Part shown: in pieces, positions 1-9,166 of the stretch
Position numbering within the stretch: the first letter of the stretch is position 1
Layout: each line of letters begins with the position of its first letter
From: Mesorhizobium alhagi CCNWXJ12-2
GTDB lineage: Bacteria; Pseudomonadota; Alphaproteobacteria; Rhizobiales; Rhizobiaceae
Length of the DNA stretch: 64,000 nucleotides
Direction of reading: 5' to 3'
Assembly (NCBI RefSeq): GCF_000236565.1
Contig: NZ_AHAM01000206.1
Location: 1-64,000, forward strand
The notes under the pieces: generated by a model
What the model was told of the DNA's origin: nothing
The model's database searches: none
Seen by the model: only the letters and a program-made list of their open reading frames with translations
Translations under genes and position numbers: made by a program

Positions 1-134
1 CTAGATAGACCGCCTGGTTGACGATTAGCTGACGAAGGCGTTCTCCCGGACGCACAAAAGAAAAACCGACCTGGCTTTAAGCGTCAGCGATTGCGGGTCT
101 TGCCAGGGCTGCCAGTTCCAAGGGAGCAGTTGCG

Positions 135-383
135 TAGAAGCAGGCCATGGCAGTGCTGTTCCGAGCTCGCCAACGCCTCGTCCATCAGCGCACCGATCTG
201 GTGCATGCATTGCGTGCCATTCTCTGCGAATACGGCCACGTCGTCGCACAAGGTATCCACCACCTCACTCGCATTGAGGGGATCGTCGAGGACCCAAAGA
301 GCAATCTGCCTCGGAATCCGGCGTCGGCTGAGGCTGATGATCGACCTGCAGCAAACAGCCCGGCGCCGGAAAAGGGGGGTTGA
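135..383 (+). pseudogene. IS110-family transposase relic
   Basis: The translated segment from about 138 resembles the part of IS110 transposases between the DEDD catalytic domain and the C-terminal domain. It reads KQAMAVLFRARQRLVHQRTD and continues with an ALRAILCEYG-like stretch. A stop codon (TAG, 135–137) lies directly upstream in the same frame. The homology fades after about residue 50, so neither the N-terminal catalytic domain nor the C-terminal Ser-containing domain is present. This is a fragment with no function of its own. It marks past insertion next to the T3SS operon. Confidence 0.6.
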
Positions 384-621
384 GAAGGCGACGACCCGAA
401 TGGGCGCAAGGATCGAACACATCTGGATCAGGAAACCAGCCGGAGCCAAAGCCAATGCGCTCGTTGTTGAGACTTGGACCTGATCTGCAGATCACCAAAC
501 CGGCCAGCGGCTCCTGGAAATGCCGCACATGAAGGCCTGACAGAAGACCGCACTCGATCACATGTCGAAAAGGGCCAGAAGCCTCTCGTATTGCGGGCAG
601 TAACCGCAGAAGGTTCCACAA
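384..621. other. No recognisable gene
   Basis: Short open frames occur on both strands between the IS110 relic and the end of rhcU, but none resembles a known family or has a convincing ribosome binding site. In other rhizobia more T3SS genes, including rhcV, lie near this end of the cluster. None is visible here. Confidence 0.4.
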
Positions 622-1659
622 CTAGGCTAAGCCTGCGGCGAAGAGTGCTTTCGCGACAGGCTCGAAATGTTGCGCAGGAACGGCGTCACCCAGCTTCGTT
701 GTGCTGATGAGCTGATGCGCAAGAACATGATCATCGACAATGTGGACACGTAGCGCCCGCGCCTGAATCAACATGTCTGAAGCAGCCTCGCCCTCGGCGC
801 GGCAAACCAAGACCGGCACCCCGACCTCGTCACGAACATAACGCAGACCGACCAGAATCGCCCTCCCTCTCAAGACCAACGTGGCGCGGTGCACCCCAAG
901 CGGAGGCTCGCCAGCAGCCTCGTCGCGGAGGCGACGTCGTTCACTCTTCAACTCCGGCGTACCTTGCTGTTCCTTCAACTCGCGCGTCACTTCGGTCTTA
1001 GTCATGCGCATTTCGCGCAGAAACAACGCACGCTGCACCAGGAGATCGATCAGTCCGCCGACCAGAAGTGCACCGGCGCCGATCGCGCACAGCAGTTTCG
1101 CCTCCGTAAAGACGAGGCCGATACAGCCCATGCCGCAGACCGGCAGGTAGACCATCGTCTTCCACGTACCGAGAAGGAAGAGGAGAAAGGTTGAGCTGAG
1201 GACCATTACCTTAAACAGCGTCTTCCCAACCTCGACTAAAGAGCGCGCAGACGCCATGCGCTTCAGCCCTTGAAAAGGGTCTATTTTCTCGAGGTTGGGC
1301 TTCATCGGCTCGAGAGAGAAGATAAATCCACCATTGGCTATTAACCCGGCCAAAATGACCGCGGCGACGAGAGTTCCAAGCAGCGGGCCAACGGTTGCCA
1401 AGGTGAGTTCGATTAGCAGGACCAGTGCCTGCCGGACCGCGATATTGAAAGGCAGGTTCTGCAGCTTGTCGGTTAAGAGTAGCGCTTCGTGGCATCTGTC
1501 CAATATCACGCTCCCTCTTAGCCAAAGATAGGCGAGCCCAGCGCAAGTGCCAGCCGCGCGGACGAAGTCGGAGCTGCGTGGAATCTGGCCTTTTTTACGC
1601 GCGTCGCTTAGCTTCTTCGGGGTGGCGGCGTGGTTCTTCTCTTCACTCGTGTTGCTCAT
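622..1659 (-). CDS. rhcU: T3SS export-gate switch protein RhcU (SctU), NPTH motif absent
   Basis: This is the inner-membrane FlhB/YscU-family protein that controls substrate specificity of the T3SS export gate. The N-terminus ([20 protein letters not shown]) is the family signature. It is followed by about four membrane segments and a cytosolic domain beginning [20 protein letters not shown] place the start at 1659 because that ATG forms an ATGA overlap with the rhcT stop; an in-frame ATG at 1680 lies inside rhcT. The length of about 345 aa is normal. In family members the cytosolic domain carries NPTH and cleaves itself between N and P. At the aligned position (about 853–864) this protein reads RGRA, between a hydrophobic strand and GLRY. 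Self-cleavage as normally understood is therefore not expected. It is the last gene of the T3SS operon. Confidence 0.93.
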   Translation of the reverse strand: MSNTSEEKNHAATPKKLSDARKKGQIPRSSDFVRAAGTCAGLAYLWLRGSVILDRCHEALLLTDKLQNLPFNIAVRQALVLLIELTLATVGPLLGTLVAAVILAGLIANGGFIFSLEPMKPNLEKIDPFQGLKRMASARSLVEVGKTLFKVMVLSSTFLLFLLGTWKTMVYLPVCGMGCIGLVFTEAKLLCAIGAGALLVGGLIDLLVQRALFLREMRMTKTEVTRELKEQQGTPELKSERRRLRDEAAGEPPLGVHRATLVLRGRAILVGLRYVRDEVGVPVLVCRAEGEAASDMLIQARALRVHIVDDHVLAHQLISTTKLGDAVPAQHFEPVAKALFAAGLA

Positions 1660-2474
1660 TTCAGCAGCTTGTCGAACCACTCAAGCGCGCCATTCGCTTG
1701 TGTGATCTCCAGGTTCATCCCCTCGATGAGATAGGCAGTGTAGGTAATCATGATAATCGGAAAGCCGATATTCTTGATCGTCGGGGACAGTTGGCTCGAC
1801 TTGAATTGGGGCGCAAAGCGCCGCAGTATCATCATTGACACGTCAACCAGCACCAGGAAGGACACTACAGGCCCGGAGACCAACAATGTCGTACGCATGA
1901 TGTGGTCGAGGAGCCTTAATAACTCCATTGCTCCTTGCGCGGTCAATGTGGGGTGAAACCGATACAGGGGCCAGATCTGGAAGCTGCCATAAAGGGCGCT
2001 GATCACAGCCTCCAGGCCTCCTGATGCGACAAAGATCGTAATTGCAGTGATCCCGAGAAAAACCGCCATAGCGGAAGCCTGACTGTTCGTCGCGGGGTCG
2101 GACGGAGCGGACGGGCTGGTGATGCCGCGTTGGTTGTCGATAAACTCGCCGGCCGCCTGAAGGCTCCACAACGGGATGCCGAGAAAAGTGCCAAGTAGCA
2201 GGCCGACAAAAACCTCCTTTAATGCGAGTAGAGTTACTTGGATCAGACGTGTTTCAGGATCTAGCGCCTGCAACCCGTCACTGACGTGTGCCAAGCATGG
2301 TAGTCCGAAGGCAACAGCCAGGCAGCTGCGAATCAGCCCGCCGATCTGAGCCCGCGTAAACACAGGAAGGACCATCATGATGCCTATCGCGCGGGCTGCG
2401 CCAAGGCCGGCTGCAACGACGAGTTCGATAGCCGCATGGATCAGGATTTGAATCTCGGCCGATGACGCATACAT
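1656..2474 (-). CDS. rhcT: T3SS export-gate membrane protein RhcT (SctT)
   Basis: This 272-aa polytopic protein of the SctT/FliR family helps form the export-gate pore with RhcR and RhcS in the inner membrane. It has several hydrophobic segments and the conserved stretch [20 protein letters not shown] followed by an [10 protein letters not shown]-like loop, which is characteristic of the family. It starts 8 nt after rhcS and overlaps rhcU by 4 nt, indicating translational coupling. The length is typical and nothing looks broken. Confidence 0.95.
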   Translation of the reverse strand: MYASSAEIQILIHAAIELVVAAGLGAARAIGIMMVLPVFTRAQIGGLIRSCLAVAFGLPCLAHVSDGLQALDPETRLIQVTLLALKEVFVGLLLGTFLGIPLWSLQAAGEFIDNQRGITSPSAPSDPATNSQASAMAVFLGITAITIFVASGGLEAVISALYGSFQIWPLYRFHPTLTAQGAMELLRLLDHIMRTTLLVSGPVVSFLVLVDVSMMILRRFAPQFKSSQLSPTIKNIGFPIIMITYTAYLIEGMNLEITQANGALEWFDKLLK

Positions 2475-2482
2475 GGCGGAGG

Positions 2483-2764
2483 CTAGTAGCTAGGTGTCAT
2501 TGCGGGAAACTCCGTAAAGATCTGGTCGGCCAGCCCAATGAGCGGGGCGCTCAGCACAGGGGCAAACAGGCCAATCACCGCCACAACGACCAGAAGCTTC
2601 ACGGTGAGGGGCAAGCTTTCATCCTGGATCTGCGTTGCCGCCTGGATGATACCAATGACTAGGCCAACAATCACCGATGCAATGAGCGGTGGCAGAATCC
2701 AGATCATGAAAACCACCAACGACTGGCTCATAAGAGTGACAATACTGGATTGAGTAATAATCAA
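2483..2764 (-). CDS. rhcS: T3SS export-gate protein RhcS (SctS)
   Basis: A 93-aa protein with two membrane hairpin helices, of the SctS/FliQ family. It contains the family segment [21 protein letters not shown]-like with the conserved Q-DE-L pattern. The start codon is TTG at 2764, which makes a TTGA overlap with the stop of rhcR. No better in-frame ATG exists before residue 12. It assembles with RhcR and RhcT into the export-gate pore. Confidence 0.94.
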   Translation of the reverse strand: MIITQSSIVTLMSQSLVVFMIWILPPLIASVIVGLVIGIIQAATQIQDESLPLTVKLLVVVAVIGLFAPVLSAPLIGLADQIFTEFPAMTPSY

Positions 2765-3426
2765 CCTCCCGGCTGGGTGTAACTCAACACAAGTCCGTGC
2801 ATTAATCTCGACCAGCCATCAATAGCGACAAACACAAATAGCTTGAAAGGGACAGATATGACTGTGGGTGATACCATAGACATGCCCATCGCCATCAAAA
2901 TTGTCGTTACAATAAGATCGATGACGATAAAGGGAAGGTAGAGAAGGAAACCTATTTCGAATGCGCGCTTGAGTTCTGAAATTAGGAAAGATGGTACGAG
3001 AATGGCGAAATCGTCAGGTGTGGTTCTGGCGCGCATTTCCTCTGGCCAGAGTTTTTCGGTCGAGGATAGAAAAAAACGGCGCTGCTCTTCATTTGTGAAC
3101 TTCTTGAGATAACCGTGCATGGGCTCACGCCCCTCTTTAGCGGCGCTTATCCAGTCATCCAACGTTTCATAGCGGTGCTTTGGATCGGTCATCCGATCAT
3201 AGGTCTGTTCAATAACAGGCGCGCTAACGAAAATGGTGAGGATGAACGCCGCAGCGTACAGCACTATGTTCGGCGGTATCGTCTGGGTTCCGAGCGCGTT
3301 GCGGACGAGGAATAGAACAACTGAGACTTTTATAAACGCCGTGGTTGTGACGACTGCTAAAACCAGCAGACCGAGTCCGGCTGTAACCGCAAGAAGCGAC
3401 AGAATTGCCGGCTGAATCTCAGTCAT
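2761..3426 (-). CDS. rhcR: T3SS export-gate protein RhcR (SctR)
   Basis: A protein of about 221 aa, SctR/FliP family, the main pore-forming subunit of the export gate. The typical N-terminal stretch KVSVVLFLVRNALGTQTIPP is present. A long periplasmic segment follows, then the C-terminal transmembrane pair with MGMSMVSPTVISVPFKL. The frame stays open far upstream (to 3573), but the ATG at 3426 (MTEIQPAIL) gives the usual protein start and overlaps the end of rhcQ by 8 nt. Base use matches the neighbouring rhc genes, except for a somewhat lower GC content. Confidence 0.95.
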   Translation of the reverse strand: MTEIQPAILSLLAVTAGLGLLVLAVVTTTAFIKVSVVLFLVRNALGTQTIPPNIVLYAAAFILTIFVSAPVIEQTYDRMTDPKHRYETLDDWISAAKEGREPMHGYLKKFTNEEQRRFFLSSTEKLWPEEMRARTTPDDFAILVPSFLISELKRAFEIGFLLYLPFIVIDLIVTTILMAMGMSMVSPTVISVPFKLFVFVAIDGWSRLMHGLVLSYTQPGG

Positions 3427-4498
3427 TGGATGCCAAGCTGCCGCGGAGTCTGACGCCCAGCTCATCTCCGATCCGCACGATGTCGCCACGCCCGATACGC
3501 CGACCGTTGGCAAGTATGTCGACCGGACCGTCGATCGGCCGACCGAGTTCGAAAACATGCCCTTCGCCGGCACTCCTCAATTCCGCTAGAGGCATAGGCC
3601 AGCGGCCGCATTCAAAGACAAGCACGATCTCGACATCGTCGAGATCGGCTTCCGACGATTCTTGCTGCGATTCGGATTGTGTCGTCATATGCACATTCTC
3701 CAAGAGGCACGATCGCGGGCGGAAAGGCCCCCGCAGGATGAGGTGGTCGCGCTCAATATCTGCCCCGGCCCATAACCGGCCGACGGATAGAGTGATCTGG
3801 CCGCGGCCGAACGGCGATATGTCTGGCAACAGAGCATCACCGACACATGCTTTGCGAAGAAGCGCTGCCGGAACGCAAAGCGTCCCGATCTCTCCTGCGA
3901 CTATGATCGGCAGCTCTGGGGATAGCTCGCGCGGCTGTCGCGGCAACTGGCCAAGCAGTTCGCCTAGCGCGCGGAAGGCAGACGGCACCAAGCCATCAAG
4001 AGGCGAGAACAGGAACAGACGGCCCTTGCCATTGACTGGGCCGAAGCCGATATCAAGTTCCAGATAAGGAGCCAGTGTCATGGCTTCACGCACGTGCAGA
4101 AGCTGCACGTTCAGCTGCGTCATATCCTCCAGTCGAGCGATAAGCGGCTCGAGTGCAAGTTCGAGAATGAGCGAAGCAGTTGGCTCGGAAGGGAAAGCAA
4201 GGCCGCTCTGCACTGTCGACACGAGCGCCTCGACAAGCCGTCGTGACAGCGACAAGACGATCGTTTCAGCCCCCACGCGCCAAACGCAGTCAAGCATCGG
4301 AATGGCAGAATGTTGCTGATGCCAGACAAGCCCTTCCATCCGCACCGATAGCGGCTTGTCGCTGATCCGGCTCTGAAACGGCCTGCGGGAGGTCGCTATA
4401 TCATTGAGCCACGAGACAACCACGTGGGACAGTGTTAGCGCTGGTTCGAATATAACGGGTCTGACCACAGTTGTTACCAAAGCGGCTCTAAGCTGCAC
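3419..4498 (-). CDS. rhcQ: T3SS cytoplasmic ring protein RhcQ (SctQ)
   Basis: A 359-aa protein of the SctQ/FliN-FliM class, which builds the cytoplasmic sorting platform under the injectisome. The last 75 residues form a SpoA domain (VEIVLVFECGRWPMPLAELR, then GDELGVRLRG near the end). The long N-terminal part is weakly conserved, as usual. The start is GTG at 4498, 26 nt after sctO; an in-frame stop lies about 40 nt further upstream. It sits between the stalk gene and the export-gate genes, the normal order in rhizobia. Confidence 0.9.
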   Translation of the reverse strand: MQLRAALVTTVVRPVIFEPALTLSHVVVSWLNDIATSRRPFQSRISDKPLSVRMEGLVWHQQHSAIPMLDCVWRVGAETIVLSLSRRLVEALVSTVQSGLAFPSEPTASLILELALEPLIARLEDMTQLNVQLLHVREAMTLAPYLELDIGFGPVNGKGRLFLFSPLDGLVPSAFRALGELLGQLPRQPRELSPELPIIVAGEIGTLCVPAALLRKACVGDALLPDISPFGRGQITLSVGRLWAGADIERDHLILRGPFRPRSCLLENVHMTTQSESQQESSEADLDDVEIVLVFECGRWPMPLAELRSAGEGHVFELGRPIDGPVDILANGRRIGRGDIVRIGDELGVRLRGSLASND

Positions 4499-4524
4499 GA
4501 TCGCGTCATTCAGAGAACCTGCGG

Positions 4525-5061
4525 TTATCGGACCTGGTTATCCGACATCAGGGCGAGCGAAACCCTCCCATATCGAAGCAATATCTCATCATCGGCCTCA
4601 ATTTCGCCTGCGGCTTCCGAATGAATATCGACGGCGCGCCGGACGTCGTCCTCGATTTGTTGCCATTTATGCCTTGCCGCCGAACGTCTGACCCATAGGG
4701 CCCTCGTCTCAGACGCCGCTGTCTCTGCCTTTTCTTGAGCGATGCGTGCATCATCAAGCATCTGGCGTCTGGACGTGACCTCTGCCGCAAGCCGCTCAAT
4801 GTGAAGGTTGTGATGGTCGAGTGCTGCGCTGGACAAGGTGTCGAGCGACATCAGCTCCTGGTAGAGCGCCGCTTCGGCGCCTGCACAGTGTTGCTGTGCG
4901 ATTGCAAGCCCCTGGGAGGCATTCTGTACGGCCAAGGTGGCCCTATGGCGCTGGGCTTCCTTTGTGGACAGCTCCCTAAGGGCACTACGCTCTTGCATTT
5001 CCTTCAGAAGCCGTAGCCTCGAAGCGTGAACACGATTCACGCGGTCAGACGCGACATCCAT
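4525..5061 (-). CDS. T3SS stalk protein, SctO/Y4yJ type
   Basis: A 178-aa protein predicted to be almost wholly coiled-coil, rich in Arg, Ala, Glu and Gln. It lies immediately after the ATPase gene, where the SctO/FliJ-type stalk gene is found (y4yJ in strain NGR234, from memory). SctO links the ATPase hexamer to the export gate. The call rests on position, length and helical composition, because this family has little sequence conservation. The start at 5061 overlaps rhcN by 25 nt. Confidence 0.75.
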   Translation of the reverse strand: MDVASDRVNRVHASRLRLLKEMQERSALRELSTKEAQRHRATLAVQNASQGLAIAQQHCAGAEAALYQELMSLDTLSSAALDHHNLHIERLAAEVTSRRQMLDDARIAQEKAETAASETRALWVRRSAARHKWQQIEDDVRRAVDIHSEAAGEIEADDEILLRYGRVSLALMSDNQVR

Positions 5062-6395
5062 GCTACCGTTTCCTCAAAATCCGACGCCTCGCCTTCGCCC
5101 TGGCGCAAAAATTCCCTCAGGTCGCCAATCGAGGCGACAGCCCGGTCAGTTAGGGGATCGCCGCCTTGCTTGTATTCGCCGACGTTGATCAAAAACTCGG
5201 ACTCGGCGTAGCGCGAGAGGAGATCCCTGAAGAAGGATGCTGCCTTGCTATGTGTCCTGGAAACGACCGCATCCATGACGCGGCTGCGACTCTGCAGCAC
5301 ATCGATGGCGGGGAAATGCGATCGCGCCGCGATAGCGCGTGAGAGGACGACATGGCCGTCGAGAATGCCGCGCGATTCCTCGGCGATTGGATCGCCTGTG
5401 CCATCACCTTCGACAAGTACAGTATAGAAGGCCGTGATTGAGCCGCGCTCACCCATGCCGGCACGTTCCAGCAGGCCTGGCAGCATCGCAAAAACGGAAG
5501 GAGGAAAGCCCCGCCGGGTCGGCGGCTCGCCCGCAGCAAGCCCAATTTCTCGCATGGCGCGGCAGAAGCGCGTCAGCGAGTCCAACATGAGGGCGACGCG
5601 TAGCCCTTGTTCGCGAAAGTATTCCGCGAGCGCGGTCGCCATAGGAGCACATTGCGCCCGCTCCACTGCCGAGCGGTCGGAGGTTTCAACGACAACGACC
5701 GTACGGCGCAGGCCCTCCTCCCCGAGATGCCGCTCGATGAATTCACGAACCTCACGTCCACGCTCGCCTATGAGCGCGACTATGATAACGTCGGCGGCGG
5801 CGCCTTTTACGATCTGCGACAACAACGTCGACTTGCCACAACCAGGCTCGCCGTAAATCCCAATCCGCTGGCCCTCGCCGCATGTGAGGAGACCATCCAG
5901 GGCACGGACCCCGAGCGGGAACGGCAGCTCAACCATGCGCCTTGTCATTGGATTGGGCGCCCTGCCGTGCAGCGGGCGAGCTTCGGCGGTTTTGACTTCG
6001 CCTTTGCCGTCGAGTGGGCGGCAACGGCTGTCAATCACACGGCCAAGCAAATCGGGGCCGACTGGCACTTCACGCATTCGTCCAGTGGACACGACTTCTG
6101 CGCGGCTGGACAGGCCCACCAAGTCACCGATCGGCGTGAGCAACACGCCATTGTCCAGCAAACCGATCACCTCGGCTTCGAGCGACAGGCCGGTTCGCGT
6201 ATCCTGCAGCAGACAAAGTTCTCCAATCCGAGTGTCTGGCAAGATGGCATGGACCAGTGTACCGACAGCCCGCGTGATCCGTCCGCGCACGACACGCGTG
6301 TCGATTCGCTTTGCTGTGGACCTCAAAGACGAGATCGCCGGATCGGGAGCCCGGCTGCCAGCGAGATTATTCTGCTGTGGTACCGGCGTGATCAC
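5037..6395 (-). CDS. rhcN: T3SS ATPase RhcN (SctN)
   Basis: A 452-aa ATPase of the SctN/FliI family, which unfolds and detaches effectors from chaperones at the base of the injectisome. The Walker A motif GEPGCGKST is at about residues 182–190. It is followed by the ALIGERGREVREF signature, a Walker B-like VALMLDSLTRF, and the C-terminal DPLTDRAVASI region. The start is GTG at 6395, in a GTGA overlap with the end of rhcL. All catalytic motifs look intact. Confidence 0.97.
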   Translation of the reverse strand: MITPVPQQNNLAGSRAPDPAISSLRSTAKRIDTRVVRGRITRAVGTLVHAILPDTRIGELCLLQDTRTGLSLEAEVIGLLDNGVLLTPIGDLVGLSSRAEVVSTGRMREVPVGPDLLGRVIDSRCRPLDGKGEVKTAEARPLHGRAPNPMTRRMVELPFPLGVRALDGLLTCGEGQRIGIYGEPGCGKSTLLSQIVKGAAADVIIVALIGERGREVREFIERHLGEEGLRRTVVVVETSDRSAVERAQCAPMATALAEYFREQGLRVALMLDSLTRFCRAMREIGLAAGEPPTRRGFPPSVFAMLPGLLERAGMGERGSITAFYTVLVEGDGTGDPIAEESRGILDGHVVLSRAIAARSHFPAIDVLQSRSRVMDAVVSRTHSKAASFFRDLLSRYAESEFLINVGEYKQGGDPLTDRAVASIGDLREFLRQGEGEASDFEETVAWMSRLTA

Positions 6396-7015
6396 AGTTT
6401 GCCTTCTTCAGAATGCGACCCGAAGCCGAGGCGCAGCGCGCGCATCTGTGCATCAAGCCCAAGATCGACATTGCCGTACTCGCTCCACAGCACGCACTGT
6501 TGCGGCGACAACGTCGGATCCGGCTCAATCCGAACCCTCGGGCGGCCCTCCCGTCCGTCGCAGCCAGCAAACTCGCGCTCGAGCATATCGACTTGCGTGG
6601 GACACCCATGAAGGCAAACTTCCGCCCCGTTATATTTGCGGTCAATCGCGTGACGAACAGCCCTCACCAACAGCTCGCCCGGATCGAACGCACCCAGAAG
6701 ATCGCTTAGGATTTCTATCACGAGCTGTGGCAATTCCTGCTCCAGAACCGCCTTTCGTCGCGCAACTTCGGAGACTGCCCGTGCAATCAGCCGCGCCATT
6801 TCCTCGGCGCCTGCATTCAAGCCCTCGGCATGGCCGCGCGCCCGTTCACGCTGATAAGCGGCACGTACCCAGTTGCGAACCCGCTGCCGATGCCGTTCTA
6901 CTGCGTCACGCGCTTCTGCGGCGCTGTACCAGATATCGAGCTCACTCGCTGGTACCAGTGGCCCCACTGGACGCATCTGCGGCGCGACGGGCGGTGCGGA
7001 AACATCGGCTGTCAT
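6392..7015 (-). CDS. rhcL: T3SS stator protein RhcL/NolV (SctL)
   Basis: A 207-aa SctL/FliH-type protein that regulates the ATPase and links it to the RhcQ ring. It has an N-terminal region rich in Pro, a charged helical middle (HAEGLNAGAEEMARLIARAV), and a C-terminal globular part ending in RALRLGFGSHSEEGKL. The gene has an ATGA overlap with nolU and a GTGA overlap with rhcN, so the three are translationally coupled. In older rhizobial nomenclature this is nolV. Confidence 0.9.
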   Translation of the reverse strand: MTADVSAPPVAPQMRPVGPLVPASELDIWYSAAEARDAVERHRQRVRNWVRAAYQRERARGHAEGLNAGAEEMARLIARAVSEVARRKAVLEQELPQLVIEILSDLLGAFDPGELLVRAVRHAIDRKYNGAEVCLHGCPTQVDMLEREFAGCDGREGRPRVRIEPDPTLSPQQCVLWSEYGNVDLGLDAQMRALRLGFGSHSEEGKL

Positions 7016-7644
7016 ATCACCGGGATCTCCGTCTCAAAATGGGCTACGACAAGCGAAAACAACTGGCCCGAGGCATTGCTGTGTTCGGGCGCTGGGGTCT
7101 CGGCGGCGGTCCCGACGGGCAACCGTAGAAGCACGCGGTTGCGCTCAAGCGCTGAACTGTCATTGAGCCAAGCACCAAGGCAGGCATGTCCATCGTGTTC
7201 AATTTGCTGTGCGAGTTCTTCCGGCTCAGCGATCAAGCTGTTTGCGATCGCATGCGCCAGATGTCGGATGCCAAACGCGTGGGCATCAGCGCCGATATGT
7301 CCAACAAGCGCGGTGAGGTGAGGCTTTGAAACAAGCTTCAGCAGCGAACGGGCATGCCAGATACTGCCGGCAAGGAGAGCAGCCCGACGCGGATCATGTC
7401 CGCGCAGAAGATCTGGCCCCCAGCCGCTTCCGTTCGAATCCATTTCATTGTCAAGCAGCAATTCTGCCAGTCTTGGCTGCAGCCTGGGACTCTTCTGCAA
7501 CTGCGCCAACGTCGCAGCGGACAACGCCGGATCAAGACGTGCGGCAAGGCGAGTCGGGTGGGCCGAAGCGGCAAGATCGCTCAGGCACACGGAACGCAAT
7601 TGGAACGACTGATCGCGTTCGGCAGTCTGTATCGCTATCGGCAT
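7012..7644 (-). CDS. nolU: T3SS-associated protein NolU (SctK-like)
   Basis: The preferred start is the ATG at 7644 (MPIAIQTAERDQ), 11 nt after the end of nolT, giving about 210 aa, the usual NolU size. The open frame reaches upstream into nolT without a better start. NolU is thought to be the SctK accessory protein of the sorting platform, which connects RhcQ to the inner ring; this follows from position and family knowledge. No membrane segment is visible. It lies between nolT and nolV as in the classical nolBTUV locus. Confidence 0.85.
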   Translation of the reverse strand: MPIAIQTAERDQSFQLRSVCLSDLAASAHPTRLAARLDPALSAATLAQLQKSPRLQPRLAELLLDNEMDSNGSGWGPDLLRGHDPRRAALLAGSIWHARSLLKLVSKPHLTALVGHIGADAHAFGIRHLAHAIANSLIAEPEELAQQIEHDGHACLGAWLNDSSALERNRVLLRLPVGTAAETPAPEHSNASGQLFSLVVAHFETEIPVI

Positions 7645-7655
7645 GGGAATCTTAC

Positions 7656-8519
7656 CTACGCCGTATCGCCGATGATCTTTTTGCGAGTGGCCGCGACAGC
7701 GGAAACACCCGAAGGGCCCTCGACCTTGGATAGTTCGCCCGATGATTGCCTGCGCCGATGCCTGAGAACACTGGCTAAGAGATAGCACGCTACTGCGAAT
7801 ACAGCTGCGGCAACACCCATCACCATCGCCAGAAGTGGCGATGGGACGGACCCAGCTTGGGCCGAAACAGTCGCCGGTACGGACCGTTGCTCCTGTGCGG
7901 ACCGTTCCACTGGCACCAAAACCACTTCGACCTTTTCGTAGGACAGGCCTTCGATGCTGTCGGCGACGAGCATCTTTATCTTCGGCAGCAGAACTGAGAG
8001 ATTTGCTTTGGCGTCGTGCCGGATAAAAACCGAGGCCGAGGATGGCGTACCTCCCGCTCGTAACAGGTCGTTATTGGGCAGAACGACATGAACACGTACT
8101 GAGAAGACGCCATCGATATCGCTGATCGTACGCGACAACTCTTCGCTCAGCGCATAGACGTAACGAGCACGCTCCTCGGTCGGCGAGGCAATCAGGCCCG
8201 ATCCATTGAATATCTCGCCGAGGTTCTTGAAAGACTGGCGCGGCAGCCCCTTGGCATTCAGGAGGTTGATTGAGAAAGCAAGCAGCTTTTCGTCGACCTG
8301 GATCGTGCTGGTCCCATCCTTAGCGGCAATCCGGACCGCATCAACCCCGTTGTCGATCAGAAGCGCGAGCATCTCATTCGCCTCGCGCTCCTGCAATTGC
8401 GTGTAGAGATCGACCTTGCAACCACTCAGGGCAAGGAGAAGTGGCAGCACGATAAAATGAAGCAATCGCCGACCAGTCTGGCGACTATACATGATTTCGC
8501 CATGGGCTAAGCCAATCAT
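7656..8519 (-). CDS. nolT: T3SS inner-ring lipoprotein NolT/RhcJ (SctJ)
   Basis: A 287-aa SctJ/YscJ lipoprotein that forms the inner-membrane ring. The signal peptide ends in a lipobox (LLLALSGC). The YscJ/FliF ring domain follows, with the typical LYTQLQEREANEMLALL and the IDGVFSVRVHVVLP segment. A C-terminal transmembrane helix (AAAVFAVACYLLASVL) and basic tail follow. The ATG at 8519 has an AGAAGGA sequence at the end of nolB. An in-frame ATG at 8492 is an alternative start. Confidence 0.93.
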   Translation of the reverse strand: MIGLAHGEIMYSRQTGRRLLHFIVLPLLLALSGCKVDLYTQLQEREANEMLALLIDNGVDAVRIAAKDGTSTIQVDEKLLAFSINLLNAKGLPRQSFKNLGEIFNGSGLIASPTEERARYVYALSEELSRTISDIDGVFSVRVHVVLPNNDLLRAGGTPSSASVFIRHDAKANLSVLLPKIKMLVADSIEGLSYEKVEVVLVPVERSAQEQRSVPATVSAQAGSVPSPLLAMVMGVAAAVFAVACYLLASVLRHRRRQSSGELSKVEGPSGVSAVAATRKKIIGDTA

Positions 8520-8528
8520 GCGCGCCGT

Positions 8529-9041
8529 TCATCCTTCTTTCAATAGCTTGTTCACAGATGAGGTGATGCCGCTGACACCTTTGGAAATAAGGGCAACTTG
8601 GGTGGCGCCGTTGTAGAGATCCCGCAGATCAGCAATCATCGATTCGAAATCATGTCCTGCTTGCGGAACGCCCGACATCTGCGCTCCCGCTGCGCCACCT
8701 TCGACAGGGAGCTTCTGCGCCGGCCCAGGTAGACCGTCCTTCGCAAGGCCTACCTGATGGTCAAGCGCGGCAGAAGTAACTGCATTGTCCCGGTACATAG
8801 AAGAAATCGTCTGGAGCACGCGGTCGCCCAGCGGGCTAGACTGCGCAGTCGCGCGTTGAACATCCAACTGCGGAGGAATTGGCGCCGATGTCGCTGGCCC
8901 CGACGCGGTATCGTTTTTCATCGAGGCGGCCGCCTGCGCTAGCGCGTGCTCAAACTGGGCCTGCTCGCCGAATGAAGGTGACCCGACTCCGGGAAGAGAG
9001 TCTGTCAGACTGGCAGAGATCGACGGGACAGGCATCATCAT
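8529..9041 (-). CDS. nolB: T3SS protein NolB (putative inner rod, SctI)
   Basis: First gene of the long minus-strand T3SS operon. The protein is small (about 165–170 aa), rich in Ala, Ser and Pro, without membrane segments, and has a conserved helical C-terminus ending in GVSGITSSVNKLLKEG, as expected of NolB/SctI-like rod proteins. The start lies in a run of three ATG codons (9041, 9038, 9035). The frame is open to 9113, but the extra residues would overlap the probable promoter. It ends 9 nt before nolT. Confidence 0.85.
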   Translation of the reverse strand: MMMPVPSISASLTDSLPGVGSPSFGEQAQFEHALAQAAASMKNDTASGPATSAPIPPQLDVQRATAQSSPLGDRVLQTISSMYRDNAVTSAALDHQVGLAKDGLPGPAQKLPVEGGAAGAQMSGVPQAGHDFESMIADLRDLYNGATQVALISKGVSGITSSVNKLLKEG

Positions 9042-9114
9042 GCAAGGACTCGATTGCTTTCTCTTTGACGTGGGATGAGTCCAGCCGGTTGTCACCCGCT
9101 GTTGGGTCAACACC

Positions 9115-9142
9115 TAGAGAGGCGAGCTGACGGCAGGCTGAC
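9115..9142 (-). promoter_or_regulatory. Degenerate tts box upstream of nolB
   Basis: Read on the minus strand, the site begins GTCAGCCTGCCG, continues into CAGCT and ends CTCTA. It matches about 15 of the roughly 22 fixed positions of the tts box (GTCAG-N-TT-N-TCGAAAGCT then ANCCNCNTA). It lies about 75 nt before the nolB start, the expected place for TtsI binding. The central TCGAAA is not conserved, so the call is tentative. Confidence 0.45.
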
Positions 9143-9166
9143 GAGGGCGTCGTTTAGTCATTTAAA

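Noticed and set aside
84-483. Open frames on both strands in the first 480 nt
   Set aside because: They overlap the IS110 relic and each other and show no family features of their own.
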